The notes beneath the pieces are model-generated. The model was not told the origin of the DNA. It saw only the letters and a program-made list of their open reading frames with translations, and searched no databases. A stretch of DNA of 64,000 bases. Origin: Roseovarius indicus (GTDB lineage Bacteria > Pseudomonadota > Alphaproteobacteria > Rhodobacterales > Rhodobacteraceae). The DNA lies in contig NZ_CP031598.1 of the NCBI RefSeq assembly GCF_008728195.1, forward strand, positions 4,340,001-4,404,000, in the 5' to 3' direction. Positions 32,471 through 45,021 of this stretch are shown one piece after another; position 1 is the stretch's first letter, and every line of letters begins with the position of its first letter. Both the position numbers and the translations under genes were made by a program.

Positions 32471-33213
32471 CCGATCACCTCCATGCACAGTCTCTCGTTT
32501 TCCAGGTAGATATGCGTCGCGCGGTCGCGCACCGCGTCCTCCAGCGTCTCGCTGGTCTTGTAGAGCCCGGCGATCGCCAGCAGCTCGGCATCGAGGCTCC
32601 GGCAGAAGATCCGCGCGCTCTCGTCGCCATGCACCCCGGCCATCGCCCGCCCGCGCAGACGCCCGTAAATGTGAATATTGCCGCCGGCCACCACTTCGGA
32701 GCCCGAGGCAACCGAGCCGATCACCGTCAGGTCGCCGCTCTCGCAGACCACCATCTGCCCCGAGCGCACCGGCGCCTTGACCAGCTTGTTCTCGACCCCG
32801 CGCAACGCCGCCCGGCGCCGCCGCTTGGTGCTCCGCGCATCCGGCAACGGCGCATCCTTGCCCGCCAGCACCGGAATGAGCCCCATTTCCTGCAAGGCTT
32901 CTTCAGACAGCGCGCCGGGGTTCTGCACCCCGAACACCCGCAGGTTCCGTTCGCGAAGCTTCGCCACCATGGCCCGCAGCCGCTCGGGCTCTGCCATCCC
33001 CGGCACGTTGCCGAGGTCGATCACCATCGGCGCCTCGTCGAAGAACTGCGGCGAGGTCTCGCGCTGCGCGTCGAGCCGTTCATAGAACGCCGCGTCATCC
33101 GCCTCGACATCCACCCGCAGCGACAGCGCCATCAGGAACCGCCCGCGAATCTGGAAAGGAATAATCTCTCCCGGCATGCCCCCATGCCGGGTCTCGTCGT
33201 CTCTGGTGGACAC
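32467..33213 (-). CDS. minC: MinC, septum site inhibitor
   Basis: 248 residues. The N-terminal domain (FQIRGRFLMALSLRVDV, FDEAPMVIDLGNVPG) inhibits FtsZ. The linker is basic (STKRRRRAALRG). The C-terminal beta-helix (VRSGQMVVCESGDLTVIGSV, GSEVVAGGNIHIYGRLRGRA, ARIFCRSLDAELLAIAGLY) binds MinD. First gene of minCDE. Confidence 0.95.
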   Translation of the reverse strand: MSTRDDETRHGGMPGEIIPFQIRGRFLMALSLRVDVEADDAAFYERLDAQRETSPQFFDEAPMVIDLGNVPGMAEPERLRAMVAKLRERNLRVFGVQNPGALSEEALQEMGLIPVLAGKDAPLPDARSTKRRRRAALRGVENKLVKAPVRSGQMVVCESGDLTVIGSVASGSEVVAGGNIHIYGRLRGRAMAGVHGDESARIFCRSLDAELLAIAGLYKTSETLEDAVRDRATHIYLENERLCMEVIG

Positions 33214-33365
33214 GGTTTGCCACTGCTCCTGCTCTGGCGGATCGCGACTCAGGCCGGCCCGCTCTTTGTATGGCCCTCAGTGTTCCCCATCCCGACGGCG
33301 GACGAAAGCCGGTGCTCGGGCGTCAGCGGGAAAATGCCTGTGGAGTGGGGGGAAGGGTGCCGTAG

Positions 33366-33383
33366 GGTGGGTGCCAACCCACC
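33366..33383. repeat. REP-like hairpin (GTAGGGTGGGT type)
   Basis: GGTGGGT-GCCA-ACCCACC preceded by CGTAG, the form of widespread bacterial GTAGGG(T/C)GGG palindromes. A similar GTAGGGCGGGCT hairpin occurs at 47229-47246. Confidence 0.6.
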
Positions 33384-33416
33384 TCTGACGAACTTCCCGC
33401 TACCGGACACTCACCA

Positions 33417-33578
33417 GCGCGGAATCCAGGCCGAAGGCCGCCGCGCATCGCTGGGCCGCCCCGACGGACCGGCGATTTGGGGAGGCCAGCGCGACTTTCT
33501 TAGGAAGGATGTACTTGGCAAGCATAAAGCGGCAGGCCACCCCCGTCGGATCGCCGCCCCGCGGCCCAGCGATGCGCG
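33417..33578. repeat. intergenic direct repeat, copy B (perfect 17-bp inverted arms)
   Basis: About 162 bp, the partner of copy A at 31166-31328. Inverted arms 33443-33459 and 33561-33577 match 17/17. At arm position 10, copy A has a C-G pair and copy B a T-A pair, a compensating change. The surrounding gap 33214-33650 holds no gene besides this and the REP-like hairpin. Confidence 0.75.
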
Positions 33579-33650
33579 TCTCAGCGCCCTGCCTCCGACG
33601 TGCCTCGTCACGCCGCTGACGCCCCCGCCAAACGGCCCCCACACAAAATT

Positions 33651-34379
33651 CTAAAGACGTCCCCCCTCCGGCCAGTTTCGCCAATGGGTATTCCCGGTCT
33701 CCGGCGCAGTGTAGATCGACGCATCACCGGTCGCCAGAACCTCCGCAAGCTGCCGAAAGGTCTCCGTATCGCCCGGCAATTCTCCACCGGCAAGGTCCGG
33801 ATGGTGCCAGTCATCGAGCACCATGACCTGTGCCATGTCCGCCGCGATATTCCCCCGCCGCTCGGCCCCTGTGGCCAGCACCTCTTCCCGGTGCATGGCC
33901 GAAAGGTATCGGCACAACTCAAAGACAAGGGGACGGGCCTCCAACAGGTCGATCCCCGCCGCGGCATAGGCGCCCTGCTCCGGCAAAGGTATTTCGCGCC
34001 CCCGCACGACCAAACGCCCCTCGGCGGCCACCGTTTCGGGGTCTTCCACGTCGATCCAGTCGCCGTCCGGAACGGGTCGGAATGTCTGCACCTTCCGATG
34101 CCGGCCATGCCTGTCATCCGCCGACCAAGCCGGCGCATCGATTTCACCGTCAATCGTGGTCACCGAAAGGTCGGGCACGCCCACTCTCGGCGAGAACCCG
34201 AAGACCTCGAACACCACCGCCCAATGTTGCTCCGACCGGAACAGGGACATCCGCGTCGCAGCCAGGTAGAGATACCCGTGATCCAGCATCGGAAGCACAT
34301 ACCCCATCGCGCTCGCATCGAGCGCCCCGAGTATCGCCCTTGCCCGCTTGGGAAACTGCCTCATGACGTCGTCACTCAT
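33651..34379 (-). CDS. DUF7003-like cytosolic protein
   Basis: 242 residues from ATG 34379. Core features: ALDASAMGYVLPMLDHGYLY, LAATRMSLFRSEQHWAVVFE, VFGFSPRVGVPDLSV. This resembles, from memory, a family now called DUF7003, sometimes seen near toxin/immunity genes. No signal peptide or membrane helix. The frame continues upstream to 34574 without family-like sequence. Four 11-bp-spaced ACCGAC repeats lie 130-170 bp upstream. Function unknown. Confidence 0.7.
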   Translation of the reverse strand: MSDDVMRQFPKRARAILGALDASAMGYVLPMLDHGYLYLAATRMSLFRSEQHWAVVFEVFGFSPRVGVPDLSVTTIDGEIDAPAWSADDRHGRHRKVQTFRPVPDGDWIDVEDPETVAAEGRLVVRGREIPLPEQGAYAAAGIDLLEARPLVFELCRYLSAMHREEVLATGAERRGNIAADMAQVMVLDDWHHPDLAGGELPGDTETFRQLAEVLATGDASIYTAPETGNTHWRNWPEGGRL

Positions 34380-34508
34380 GCCGGAACAGTACCCCCGGCG
34401 ACGCGCAATGCAAGGAACAGCCCAACCGACCCCCGTTGCGCCCGCCACAACATCTCGCCCCACCCCCCACCGAACGCCACATGAACCCGGCCGTCCTCGG
34501 TAAAAAAC

Positions 34509-34552
34509 ACCGACGCGATACCGACAAAATACCGACGTTATACCGACATTGG
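34509..34552. repeat. four tandem ACCGAC repeats at 11-bp period
   Basis: ACCGAC occurs at 34509, 34520, 34531 and 34542, each followed by NNNAT (TGG at the end), in a non-coding AT-richer stretch between livF and the DUF7003-like gene. An 11-bp period is one helical turn, as for co-operative protein binding sites. Confidence 0.7.
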
Positions 34553-34618
34553 GTTTCTCATGAAAATCAGCCATTTAACCATGATTCGTGCCGCCAACGC
34601 GCCCCCACCGGTTAACCC

Positions 34619-35305
34619 TCACAAACTCAGATGCCGCCGCGCCTCGGAGTCTGCATCCGCCAGAACCTCCGACGGCCCGGTCCAGGCGATCTCGCCCTTG
34701 CGGATCACGTGATGCCGGTCCCCCAGCTTGCACAGCGGCTTCAGGCTCTTGTCGATCACCAGGATCGTCAGGTTCCGGTCCTTCAGCCGCTTCAGGGCCC
34801 CCCAGATCTCGCGCCGCACGGCGGGCGCCAGCCCCTCCGTCGCCTCGTCGAGGATCAGGAACCGCGGCTGCGTCAGCAGCGCCCGGCCGATCGCCAGCAT
34901 CTGCTGTTCACCCCCCGACAACAGGTTCCCGAACGAGCCCTTCCGCTCCGCCAATCTGGGAAACAAATCAAACACTTCCTCCAGCCCGTCGCACCCGTTC
35001 CGCGCGGTCGCCAGCAGGTTCTCCATCACCGTCAGCGTCGGGAACACCTGCCGCCCCTCGGGCACCAGCGCCACGCCCCTTTTGGCGATCTCATGCGTCG
35101 GCACCCCGTTGATCCGGTCGCCTTCCAGGTAGATATCCCCGCCGATCCGGTCGGTCAGGCCAAAGAGCGTGCGGATGGTCGTCGTCTTGCCCATCCCGTT
35201 CTTGCCCAGCAACGTCGTCACCGACCCCTCCTCCACCTCGAAACTGAGGTCGAACAGGATCTGGCTGTCCTCGTAACTGGCGCAGACATCGCGGAATTGC
35301 AGCAT
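34619..35305 (-). CDS. livF: branched-chain-type ABC transporter ATPase LivF
   Basis: 228 residues from ATG 35305 (TGATG overlap with livG; the TTG at 35308 is not needed). Walker A GKNGMGKT, signature LSGGEQQMLAIGRAL, Walker B FLILDEATEGLAP. LivF-type ATPase of a LIV/HAAT importer. Last gene of the qor-thioesterase-livHMGF unit. Confidence 0.93.
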   Translation of the reverse strand: MLQFRDVCASYEDSQILFDLSFEVEEGSVTTLLGKNGMGKTTTIRTLFGLTDRIGGDIYLEGDRINGVPTHEIAKRGVALVPEGRQVFPTLTVMENLLATARNGCDGLEEVFDLFPRLAERKGSFGNLLSGGEQQMLAIGRALLTQPRFLILDEATEGLAPAVRREIWGALKRLKDRNLTILVIDKSLKPLCKLGDRHHVIRKGEIAWTGPSEVLADADSEARRHLSL

Positions 35306-36066
35306 CAAAAATCGTCCTCTTCCGACAGGTAGGCCGCCTGCACCTCGGCCGAGTTGCGCACCTCCTCCGGCGTCCCGGTCATCAGCACCCTTCCATCCAC
35401 CAGCACGGTGATCTCGTCCGCCAGGTCGAACACCGCATCCATGTCATGCTCGATCAGCAATATCGGCACATCGCCCTTCAGACGCTTGCGAATAAGGGCC
35501 ACCAGCTCCGCCGCGTCCGAGGTGGAAAGCCCGGCCAGCGGCTCGTCGAGCAGCAATATCGACGGGTTGGAAATGATCGCCATCGCCAGCTCCAGCCGCC
35601 GCCGGTCGCCATGGCTCAGCGCCGAAGGCAGCGCACCCGCCTTCTCCTCCAGCCCGAAATCCTTCAGCACCTCGGCCAGCTCGCCGGCATAATGCCGCTC
35701 CGCATGGGCCCGCAGAAGCTGCATCACCGATACCTTGGGCGTATCCCGCGCCTTCAGGCTCAGCAGGATGTTCTCCCACACCGCGATATGCTGAAACAGC
35801 GCGGTAATCTGGTAAGTCCGCGTCAGCCCCAGCCGCGCCCGTTCATGGGTCGACAACCCATTCACGTTCCGCCCGTCGAAATGCACCACTCCACCATTGG
35901 GCCGCAACTCACCCGACAGCACACTCACCAGCGTCGTTTTCCCCGCCCCGTTCGGCCCGATCAGCGCGTGGATCGACCCGTGATCCAGCTGCAGGTTCAC
36001 CCCCTGCAAGGCATGGATCCCCCCGAAGCTGACGGAGATATCCTCGAGTTTCAGAATATGGCTCAT
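35305..36066 (-). CDS. livG: branched-chain-type ABC transporter ATPase LivG
   Basis: 253 residues from ATG 36066, overlapping the livM stop by ATGA. Walker A GPNGAGKT, typical LivG segment LGLTRTYQITALFQHIAVWE, modified signature LSHGDRRRLELAMAI, Walker B ILLLDEPLAGLS. Partners LivF. The frame upstream of 36066 lies within livM and is not protein-like. Confidence 0.93.
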   Translation of the reverse strand: MSHILKLEDISVSFGGIHALQGVNLQLDHGSIHALIGPNGAGKTTLVSVLSGELRPNGGVVHFDGRNVNGLSTHERARLGLTRTYQITALFQHIAVWENILLSLKARDTPKVSVMQLLRAHAERHYAGELAEVLKDFGLEEKAGALPSALSHGDRRRLELAMAIISNPSILLLDEPLAGLSTSDAAELVALIRKRLKGDVPILLIEHDMDAVFDLADEITVLVDGRVLMTGTPEEVRNSAEVQAAYLSEEDDF

Positions 36067-37022
36067 CCCGCCCTCGCCCGGCCCGGGATCAGGCGATCGA
36101 CAAGCCCCGCCAGACCCTTGTGAAAGAACATCACGACACAGATCAGGAACGGCCCGAACAATATCGGCCAATGCGTCGTGTACCCGGCCAGAACACTCTC
36201 CAGCAGGACAAAGGCGAACGCCCCGTAGACCGGCCCGAACCGCGTGCCCACGCCGCCGAGGATCACGATCACCAGCAACTCGCCCGACCGCTGCCAACTC
36301 GCATAGCCCGGCGTCGCGAACTCCGCTTGGTTGGCCAGCAGGAACCCGGCAATGCCACAGATCACACCGGCCAGAACGAACCCCACCAGCCGCACGGCGA
36401 ACACGTTGAACCCCAGCGCCGTCGCCCGTGTCGGGTTCTCCCGGCACGCCACCAGCCGCCGCCCGAAATCCGACCGCACGAGGTGGTTGACCAGCAGGAT
36501 GCACAGCACCGTGATCCCCGCCACGAAGAAGTAGAAATGCCAGCTGTCGAACGGGTCATAACCCCAGAGAAGCGTGGTGCGCTCGTAGATCACCATGCCG
36601 TCATCGCCCCCGAAATAGGAGGAACTGACCGCGAGGTAATAGAAGATCTGCGCCAGCGCGAGCGTGATCATGATGAAGTACACACCCGACGTCCGCAGCA
36701 CGATCAGCCCGATGAACAGCGCCACCAGGGCCGAGGCCGCCATCACCACCGGCAACTGGATCCAGATCGGCAGGATATCGGCATTCGCCAATATCCCCGT
36801 CGCATAGCACCCGATGCCGAGGTAGACGGCATGGCCAAAGCTCACCATCCCCCCGAAGCCCAGGATCATGTTGAGGCTCGCCGCCGCCACCGCGTAGATC
36901 AGAGCCCGCTCGAACACCGCCAGCTGGTAGACATCGCCCGACAGCAGCGCCACCACCGGCCCCGCCGCCACCATCGCGGCCAGCACCACGACCCCCTCGA
37001 TCATGCGATAGGAACCGACCAT
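36063..37022 (-). CDS. livM: branched-chain-type ABC transporter permease LivM
   Basis: 319 residues, eight to nine membrane helices. Family landmarks: NMILGFGGMVSFGHAVYLGI, the RLVACRENPTRATALGFNVF coupling loop, AGFLLANQAEFATPGYASWQ and GGVGTRFGPVYGAFAFVLLE. AAGGAGG ribosome site 7 nt upstream. Works with LivH to import the substrate bound by LivK, here probably the compound degraded by the surrounding enzymes. Confidence 0.93.
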   Translation of the reverse strand: MVGSYRMIEGVVVLAAMVAAGPVVALLSGDVYQLAVFERALIYAVAAASLNMILGFGGMVSFGHAVYLGIGCYATGILANADILPIWIQLPVVMAASALVALFIGLIVLRTSGVYFIMITLALAQIFYYLAVSSSYFGGDDGMVIYERTTLLWGYDPFDSWHFYFFVAGITVLCILLVNHLVRSDFGRRLVACRENPTRATALGFNVFAVRLVGFVLAGVICGIAGFLLANQAEFATPGYASWQRSGELLVIVILGGVGTRFGPVYGAFAFVLLESVLAGYTTHWPILFGPFLICVVMFFHKGLAGLVDRLIPGRARAG

Positions 37023-37023
37023 C

Positions 37024-37947
37024 TCAATGCCTCCTTTGCAGGGGCAACAACCCCTCGGGACGGAAGAACAGGATCAGAGCCATCAGGATGTAAACCAGCA
37101 TCGAGGCCAGCGCCGGCCCCGCCTCGCCCGCCACCTGCGGCGAGAAGAACGCGCTCAGGATATCGCGCAGGAACGCCCGGCCCATCGTGTCGATCAGCCC
37201 CACGATCATCGCCGCCAGAAGCGCGCCCCTGATCGAGCCCAGCCCGCCGATCACCACCACAACGAACGAGAGGATCAGCACCGCCTCGCCCATCCCCGGC
37301 TGCACCGACAGGATCGGCCCGGCCATCGCGCCCGCCAGCCCCGCCAGCAACGCGCCCAGCGCAAAGACCAATGCGTAGAGCAGCGAGATATTCACACCCA
37401 GGATCGACACCATCACCCGGTTCGTCGCCCCGGCCCTGACCAGCATGCCCACCCGCGTCTTCTGGATCAGCAGGAACAGCCCCAGCCCCACAAGGCCCCC
37501 CACCGCGATCACCAGCATCCGGTAGGCCGGGTAGTCGATCCCGAATGGCAGCGGGATCTGCCCCGCCAGCGCGTCCGGCACGCCGGAAAAGATCGGCACG
37601 CTCCCCCAGATCAGGATCACCGACTCGTTCGCGATCAGGATCAGACCATAGGTCACAAGCACATGGTCGAGGTGACTTCGCGCATAGAGATTGCGCACCA
37701 ACAGCACCTCCAGCAGCATCCCCAGCCCGAACACCGCGATCGCCGCCAGCCCCACCGACAGGAAGAAACTCCCCGTCAACGCCTGGAACAGAACCGAGAA
37801 ATACGCCCCCATCATGAACAGCGACCCGTGGCTGAGGTTGATGAAATCCATCACCCCGAAGATCAGCGTCAGCCCCGCCGCGATCAGGAACAGCAGGATC
37901 CCAAGCTGTATGCCGTTCAGAAGCTGTTCCGCGAAAAGGCTGGCCAT
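37024..37947 (-). CDS. livH: branched-chain-type ABC transporter permease LivH
   Basis: 307 residues from ATG 37947, with AAGGAGA upstream; the longer frame is not membrane-like. LivH landmarks: GLTLIFGVMDFINLSHGSLF, RVGMLVRAGATNRVMVSILG and VVIGGLGSIRGALLAAMIVG. One nucleotide separates it from livM. Confidence 0.93.
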   Translation of the reverse strand: MASLFAEQLLNGIQLGILLFLIAAGLTLIFGVMDFINLSHGSLFMMGAYFSVLFQALTGSFFLSVGLAAIAVFGLGMLLEVLLVRNLYARSHLDHVLVTYGLILIANESVILIWGSVPIFSGVPDALAGQIPLPFGIDYPAYRMLVIAVGGLVGLGLFLLIQKTRVGMLVRAGATNRVMVSILGVNISLLYALVFALGALLAGLAGAMAGPILSVQPGMGEAVLILSFVVVVIGGLGSIRGALLAAMIVGLIDTMGRAFLRDILSAFFSPQVAGEAGPALASMLVYILMALILFFRPEGLLPLQRRH

Positions 37948-37996
37948 TTGCCGGCGTCTCCTTGTCTGGCGCACATGTGGCGCGGGGTTTCGGGGG

Positions 37997-38419
37997 TCAG
38001 GTCCCCTTGTCGCCCAGCCGGGCGAATTGTGCCGTGGCATGGCCGCACAGCCTGTCGCCCTGCGTGGCGCGCGCGGTGCAGAACACCGTTCTCCGCCCCG
38101 CCCGCAGCGCCTCGGCGTCCACGTAAAGCGGCGCATCGGCCCGGATGGCCGACAGGAACTTCGTCTCCTGCGACACCGTCACCGCCTCGCCGCCCGTCCT
38201 GGCGACCTCGTACATCGCCACGTCGAAAAGCGAGGCCAGCGCGCCGCCATGCAATATGCCCAGCGGGTTCAGCGCGCCCTCTTTCAGCCGCACCTCGAAA
38301 CACACCGCCCCGTCGTCATGCCGCACACCGATCTCGCCGATGAACGCCAACAGGCTGTCATCGTCACGGAACGGCACGAACCCGTCCGCAGCAGCGTCAG
38401 AGGGGGCCGCTAAACTCAT
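37997..38419 (-). CDS. hotdog-fold acyl-CoA thioesterase (PaaI/4HBT type)
   Basis: 140 residues. Hotdog signature NPLGILHGGALASLFDVAMY with the HGG turn, then VTVSQETKFLSAIRADAPLY. Hydrolyses acyl-CoA thioesters. The start overlaps the quinone-oxidoreductase stop by ATGA, and livH follows 49 bp later. Likely releases CoA from a pathway intermediate. Confidence 0.87.
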   Translation of the reverse strand: MSLAAPSDAAADGFVPFRDDDSLLAFIGEIGVRHDDGAVCFEVRLKEGALNPLGILHGGALASLFDVAMYEVARTGGEAVTVSQETKFLSAIRADAPLYVDAEALRAGRRTVFCTARATQGDRLCGHATAQFARLGDKGT

Positions 38420-39420
38420 CCCGTGGTCACATCCACGGCCAGCTTGCCCGCCACCTTGCGGTCAAGAATGTCCTGCAAGCCTTGCATCAACTGACCGAAC
38501 GGCAGCACCTCGCTGACATTCGCCTTCACCTTGCCCTCGGCCAGCAGACCCAGCCACCATTCGGTGCCCGCCCGCATCTCCTCGAGCGCGTGATCGAAAT
38601 GAATATCCAGCGGCGCGCCCATCACCGACAGGTTGTTGTAAAGCAGGTAATTCGCCTTGGCCGACTCGATCGACCCGCTGGCAAAGCCCACGACCACCAG
38701 CCGCCCGGCGAACCCCAAACACCGAAGACCGGCGATGAACATCGCCCCGCCCACGGTGTCGATCACCACGTCGGCGCCGGTGTCGTCGCCCCAATGTGTC
38801 CGCACCTTGTCCTTGAAGATCTGCTTGAGCGGCTCTTCCTCGCGCTCGGTCACGATCAGCGCGTCGCCGCCGCCCTCGCGCACCAGCTTCGCCTTCTCTT
38901 CGGACGACACGACGCCCAGAACCTCGGCGCCCAGCGCATGGGCCAGCTGAACAGCGGCCAAGCCAACACCGCCCGCCGCGCCGGTCACAACCACCCGGTC
39001 GCCTTTCTTGACACCCGCGCGGATCGACACCGCCACATAGGCCGTATTGAACACCGTGATGGCGCCGGCCGCATCGATGGCCGACACTGCCTCGGGCCGG
39101 TGAAACACGCGCGACAGCGGCGCGATCACCTGTTCGGAAAACGCCCCGGTAAACACCTGCGCCACCACCGGATCGCCCGGCTTGAAGTCGGTGACGCCCT
39201 CGCCCACCGCCTTGACGACCCCCGCGCAATCGCGCCCCGGACCGAACGGTGGGTTAGGACGTTTCTGATACTTTCCCTGCACCATGAGAGCATCGGGGAA
39301 ATTGAGTCCGATGGCGTGGTTCTCGATTAACACTTCGTTCACACCCGGGCTCAGATCGGGCAGGTCGTGTATCCGGTGAGACGTTGGCGCACCGTACTCT
39401 TCGATAAGAAAGCCGCGCAT
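38416..39420 (-). CDS. zinc-independent quinone oxidoreductase-like MDR enzyme
   Basis: 334 residues. GroES-like start (MRGFLIEEYGAP, NHAIGLNFPDALMVQGKYQ), FGPGRDCAGVV, then NADPH-binding VVVTGAAGGVGLAAVQLAHALG. The Cys ligands of zinc alcohol dehydrogenases are absent, as in QOR/crotonyl-type MDR. AAGGAGA ribosome site. First gene of a six-gene leftward unit with its own ATAC-N5-GTAT operator. Probably reduces an enoyl or quinoid intermediate. Confidence 0.88.
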   Translation of the reverse strand: MRGFLIEEYGAPTSHRIHDLPDLSPGVNEVLIENHAIGLNFPDALMVQGKYQKRPNPPFGPGRDCAGVVKAVGEGVTDFKPGDPVVAQVFTGAFSEQVIAPLSRVFHRPEAVSAIDAAGAITVFNTAYVAVSIRAGVKKGDRVVVTGAAGGVGLAAVQLAHALGAEVLGVVSSEEKAKLVREGGGDALIVTEREEEPLKQIFKDKVRTHWGDDTGADVVIDTVGGAMFIAGLRCLGFAGRLVVVGFASGSIESAKANYLLYNNLSVMGAPLDIHFDHALEEMRAGTEWWLGLLAEGKVKANVSEVLPFGQLMQGLQDILDRKVAGKLAVDVTTG

Positions 39421-39434
39421 CGCGCTCTCCTTTT

Positions 39435-39449
39435 TATACGTTTAGTATT
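39435..39449 (-). promoter_or_regulatory. GntR-type operator before the oxidoreductase-liv unit
   Basis: TATAC-GTTTA-GTATT palindrome (arms ATAC 39436-39439 and GTAT 39445-39448), 15 bp before the start codon, adjoining the ribosome site. Same form as the sites at 26795 and 39535. Confidence 0.6.
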
Positions 39450-39513
39450 TTATTAAACGTGCCACGGCCCCCGGCGTCCGTCAAGGAAAAATCCTACGGC
39501 CCTCCACCCTGCA

Positions 39514-39547
39514 TTTTCACGGTTTACTATTTTTATACAATCTGTAT
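39514..39547 (+). promoter_or_regulatory. promoter of the hydantoinase gene overlapped by a GntR-type operator
   Basis: TTTTCA (39514-39519), 16-bp spacer, TACAAT (39536-39541), with the palindrome ATAC-AATCT-GTAT (39535-39547) on its -10. This is the same architecture as at 26774-26808. Confidence 0.65.
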
Positions 39548-39609
39548 ATTTATATCCACCCACCGGCGCCCGCGCCGTGGGCATTCAGGAATAAAGACCG
39601 GAGAGTTCG

Positions 39610-43224
<3,615 letters not shown>

Positions 43225-43256
43225 CCGGGCCGCCGCGCGCCTGCCGCATCGCAGCA

Positions 43257-43291
43257 TTGCGCGCGCGGCAAAATTAATATACAGTGTGAAT
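43257..43291 (+). promoter_or_regulatory. candidate promoter and weak GntR-type operator before livK
   Basis: TTGCGC (43257-43262), 17-bp spacer, TACAGT (43280-43285). ATAC-AGTGT-GAAT (43279-43291) is a one-mismatch version of the palindrome found three times upstream. Confidence 0.45.
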
Positions 43292-43323
43292 AAAAAAGAA
43301 CTCAACATAGGGAGTATGACACC

Positions 43324-44505
43324 ATGAAGACCAAAATCACCAAACTCCTGGCTGTCTCGGCACTCGCCGCCAGCAGCCTCGTCCCCCCCGCCCTTGCCGA
43401 AGAAGGCAAGGTCAAGGTCGGCCTGATCCTGTCGCTCTCCGGCCCCGGCTCGGTGCTCGGCCAGGAGATGCAGAAGGGCGCCGACCTCGCCCTCGAAATG
43501 CTCGATGGCAAGCTCGGCGGCAAGGCGGCCGAATTCATCTACGAGGACGACCAGCGCAAGCCCGATGTCGGCAAGGAAGCCGCTGAAAAGCTGACCCGCT
43601 CTGACGATGTCGACGTGGTCATCGGCTCGTCCTTCTCGAACGTGATGATGGCCATCCACCGCCCCATCACCCGCGCCGGCAAGATCGTCCTCAGCCCCAA
43701 CCCGGCCCCCGCGCCGCTCGCGGGCGACAAGTGCGACCCCAACTATTTCGCCGTGCCCTTCCAGAACGACCAGCTCGCCGAGGCCATCGGCACCCACCTC
43801 TCGGCCGAGGGCGTCGGCTCCGCCTTCATCCTCGCCCCCAACTACCAGGCCGGCCGCGACCTTCTCGAAGGCTTCAAGCGCACCTACACGGGCGAGATCG
43901 TGGGCGAGATCTACACGCCGCTGGAACAGACCGACTTCTCCGCCGAGCTGACCCAGGTGAAATCCGCCGACCCCGACGCCGTCTTCGTCTTCTACCCCGG
44001 CGGGCTCGGCATCCAGTGGGTCAAGCAATACGCGCAGGCCGGCCTCAAGGACGACACCCCGCTCTACAGCGCCTTCACCTACTTCAACGGCGCCGCCCTC
44101 AACGCCATCGGCGAGGCCGGGCTGGGCCTGAAAAGCGCCGCCCAATGGACGATCGACCTGCCCAACGACGCCAACCAGGAATTCGTCGAGGCCTTCCGCG
44201 CCAAGTACGACTCGCCCCCGTCCGACTTCGCCGCCATGGCCTATGACGCCGTCCGCCTGATCGACAGCGCCGCGGCCAAGGTCGACGACGTCGACGACAC
44301 CGACGCCTTCCGCGCCGCCCTGCGCGAGGCCGATTTCGCCTCCGTCCGCGGCGAGTTCAAATTCAACACCAACCAGCACCCGATCCAGGCGATGTACCTC
44401 GCCACGGTCGAGGCCGACGAGGACGGCAACTACATCGCCGTCTCCGAAAGCGTGATCGAGGAAGCCATGGAAGACAGCTACGCCAAGGACTGCTCGATGG
44501 AGTGA
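43324..44505 (+). CDS. livK: periplasmic substrate-binding protein of the LIV-type ABC transporter
   Basis: 393 residues with a signal peptide ending PPALAEE (about residue 25). Type I periplasmic-binding fold: VKVGLILSLSGPGSVLGQEM, AEFIYEDDQRKPDVGKEAAE, VDVVIGSSFSNVMM, ADPDAVFVFYPGGLG and YDAVRLIDSAAAK. It captures the transported compound for LivHMGF encoded 5 kb away in the same locus. The ligand is unlikely to be leucine given the catabolic context. Confidence 0.9.
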   Translation: MKTKITKLLAVSALAASSLVPPALAEEGKVKVGLILSLSGPGSVLGQEMQKGADLALEMLDGKLGGKAAEFIYEDDQRKPDVGKEAAEKLTRSDDVDVVIGSSFSNVMMAIHRPITRAGKIVLSPNPAPAPLAGDKCDPNYFAVPFQNDQLAEAIGTHLSAEGVGSAFILAPNYQAGRDLLEGFKRTYTGEIVGEIYTPLEQTDFSAELTQVKSADPDAVFVFYPGGLGIQWVKQYAQAGLKDDTPLYSAFTYFNGAALNAIGEAGLGLKSAAQWTIDLPNDANQEFVEAFRAKYDSPPSDFAAMAYDAVRLIDSAAAKVDDVDDTDAFRAALREADFASVRGEFKFNTNQHPIQAMYLATVEADEDGNYIAVSESVIEEAMEDSYAKDCSME

Positions 44506-44596
44506 TCCATCTCACGACCTGGCATGTCACCGACGTTACCCTCGCAGGAAACTGCGGGGGTAATTTCGTTTTGCACGATGCAAACTCAACCGACGC

Positions 44597-44920
44597 TCAA
44601 GTTCGATACAGAACGAACCCGTCCGTCCGCTTCTCCCAGCGCCCTTCCCGCTCTAGTTCCGCGGGCACCGGAAAGGTGGACGCCAGACCGAGAACGATTA
44701 TCCTCCGCCACTGTGGGAAATGCCCCTCGATCCCCCAAACCACGTGGCACAGCGCAGTTTCGACCGAACGATATCGGTCCAGCGAAAAAATCGCGCTGTC
44801 AGGATGAAGTTGACCCTTCGCCGCCGCAAACCACTCTCGGTTGGCCGCGCTTTCGACGATCCATGCCGCCTCGACCAGTGGACCGGAATAGTTTTCATCG
44901 AAGATAGCATGGATATCCAT
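44597..44920 (-). CDS. hypothetical protein, 107 residues
   Basis: A plausible cytosolic protein (MDIHAIFDENYSGPLVEAAW, IFSLDRYRSVETALCHVVWG, WEKRTDGFVLYRT) in DNA of lower GC than its surroundings. No signal peptide, no recognised motif, and a weak ribosome site. It stands alone between livK and the bhc cluster. Its composition is protein-like, but it could be a decayed or transferred gene. Confidence 0.45.
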   Translation of the reverse strand: MDIHAIFDENYSGPLVEAAWIVESAANREWFAAAKGQLHPDSAIFSLDRYRSVETALCHVVWGIEGHFPQWRRIIVLGLASTFPVPAELEREGRWEKRTDGFVLYRT

Positions 44921-45021
44921 GCCTCATGGATGGCAGTTTCCAGTTAAGTGTCAACGTCCGCTTCACTCAGGTAGCGCCAACATCTCCAGTGGTCACGTAC
45001 ACCGTCGGCTCAGCCACCCTC

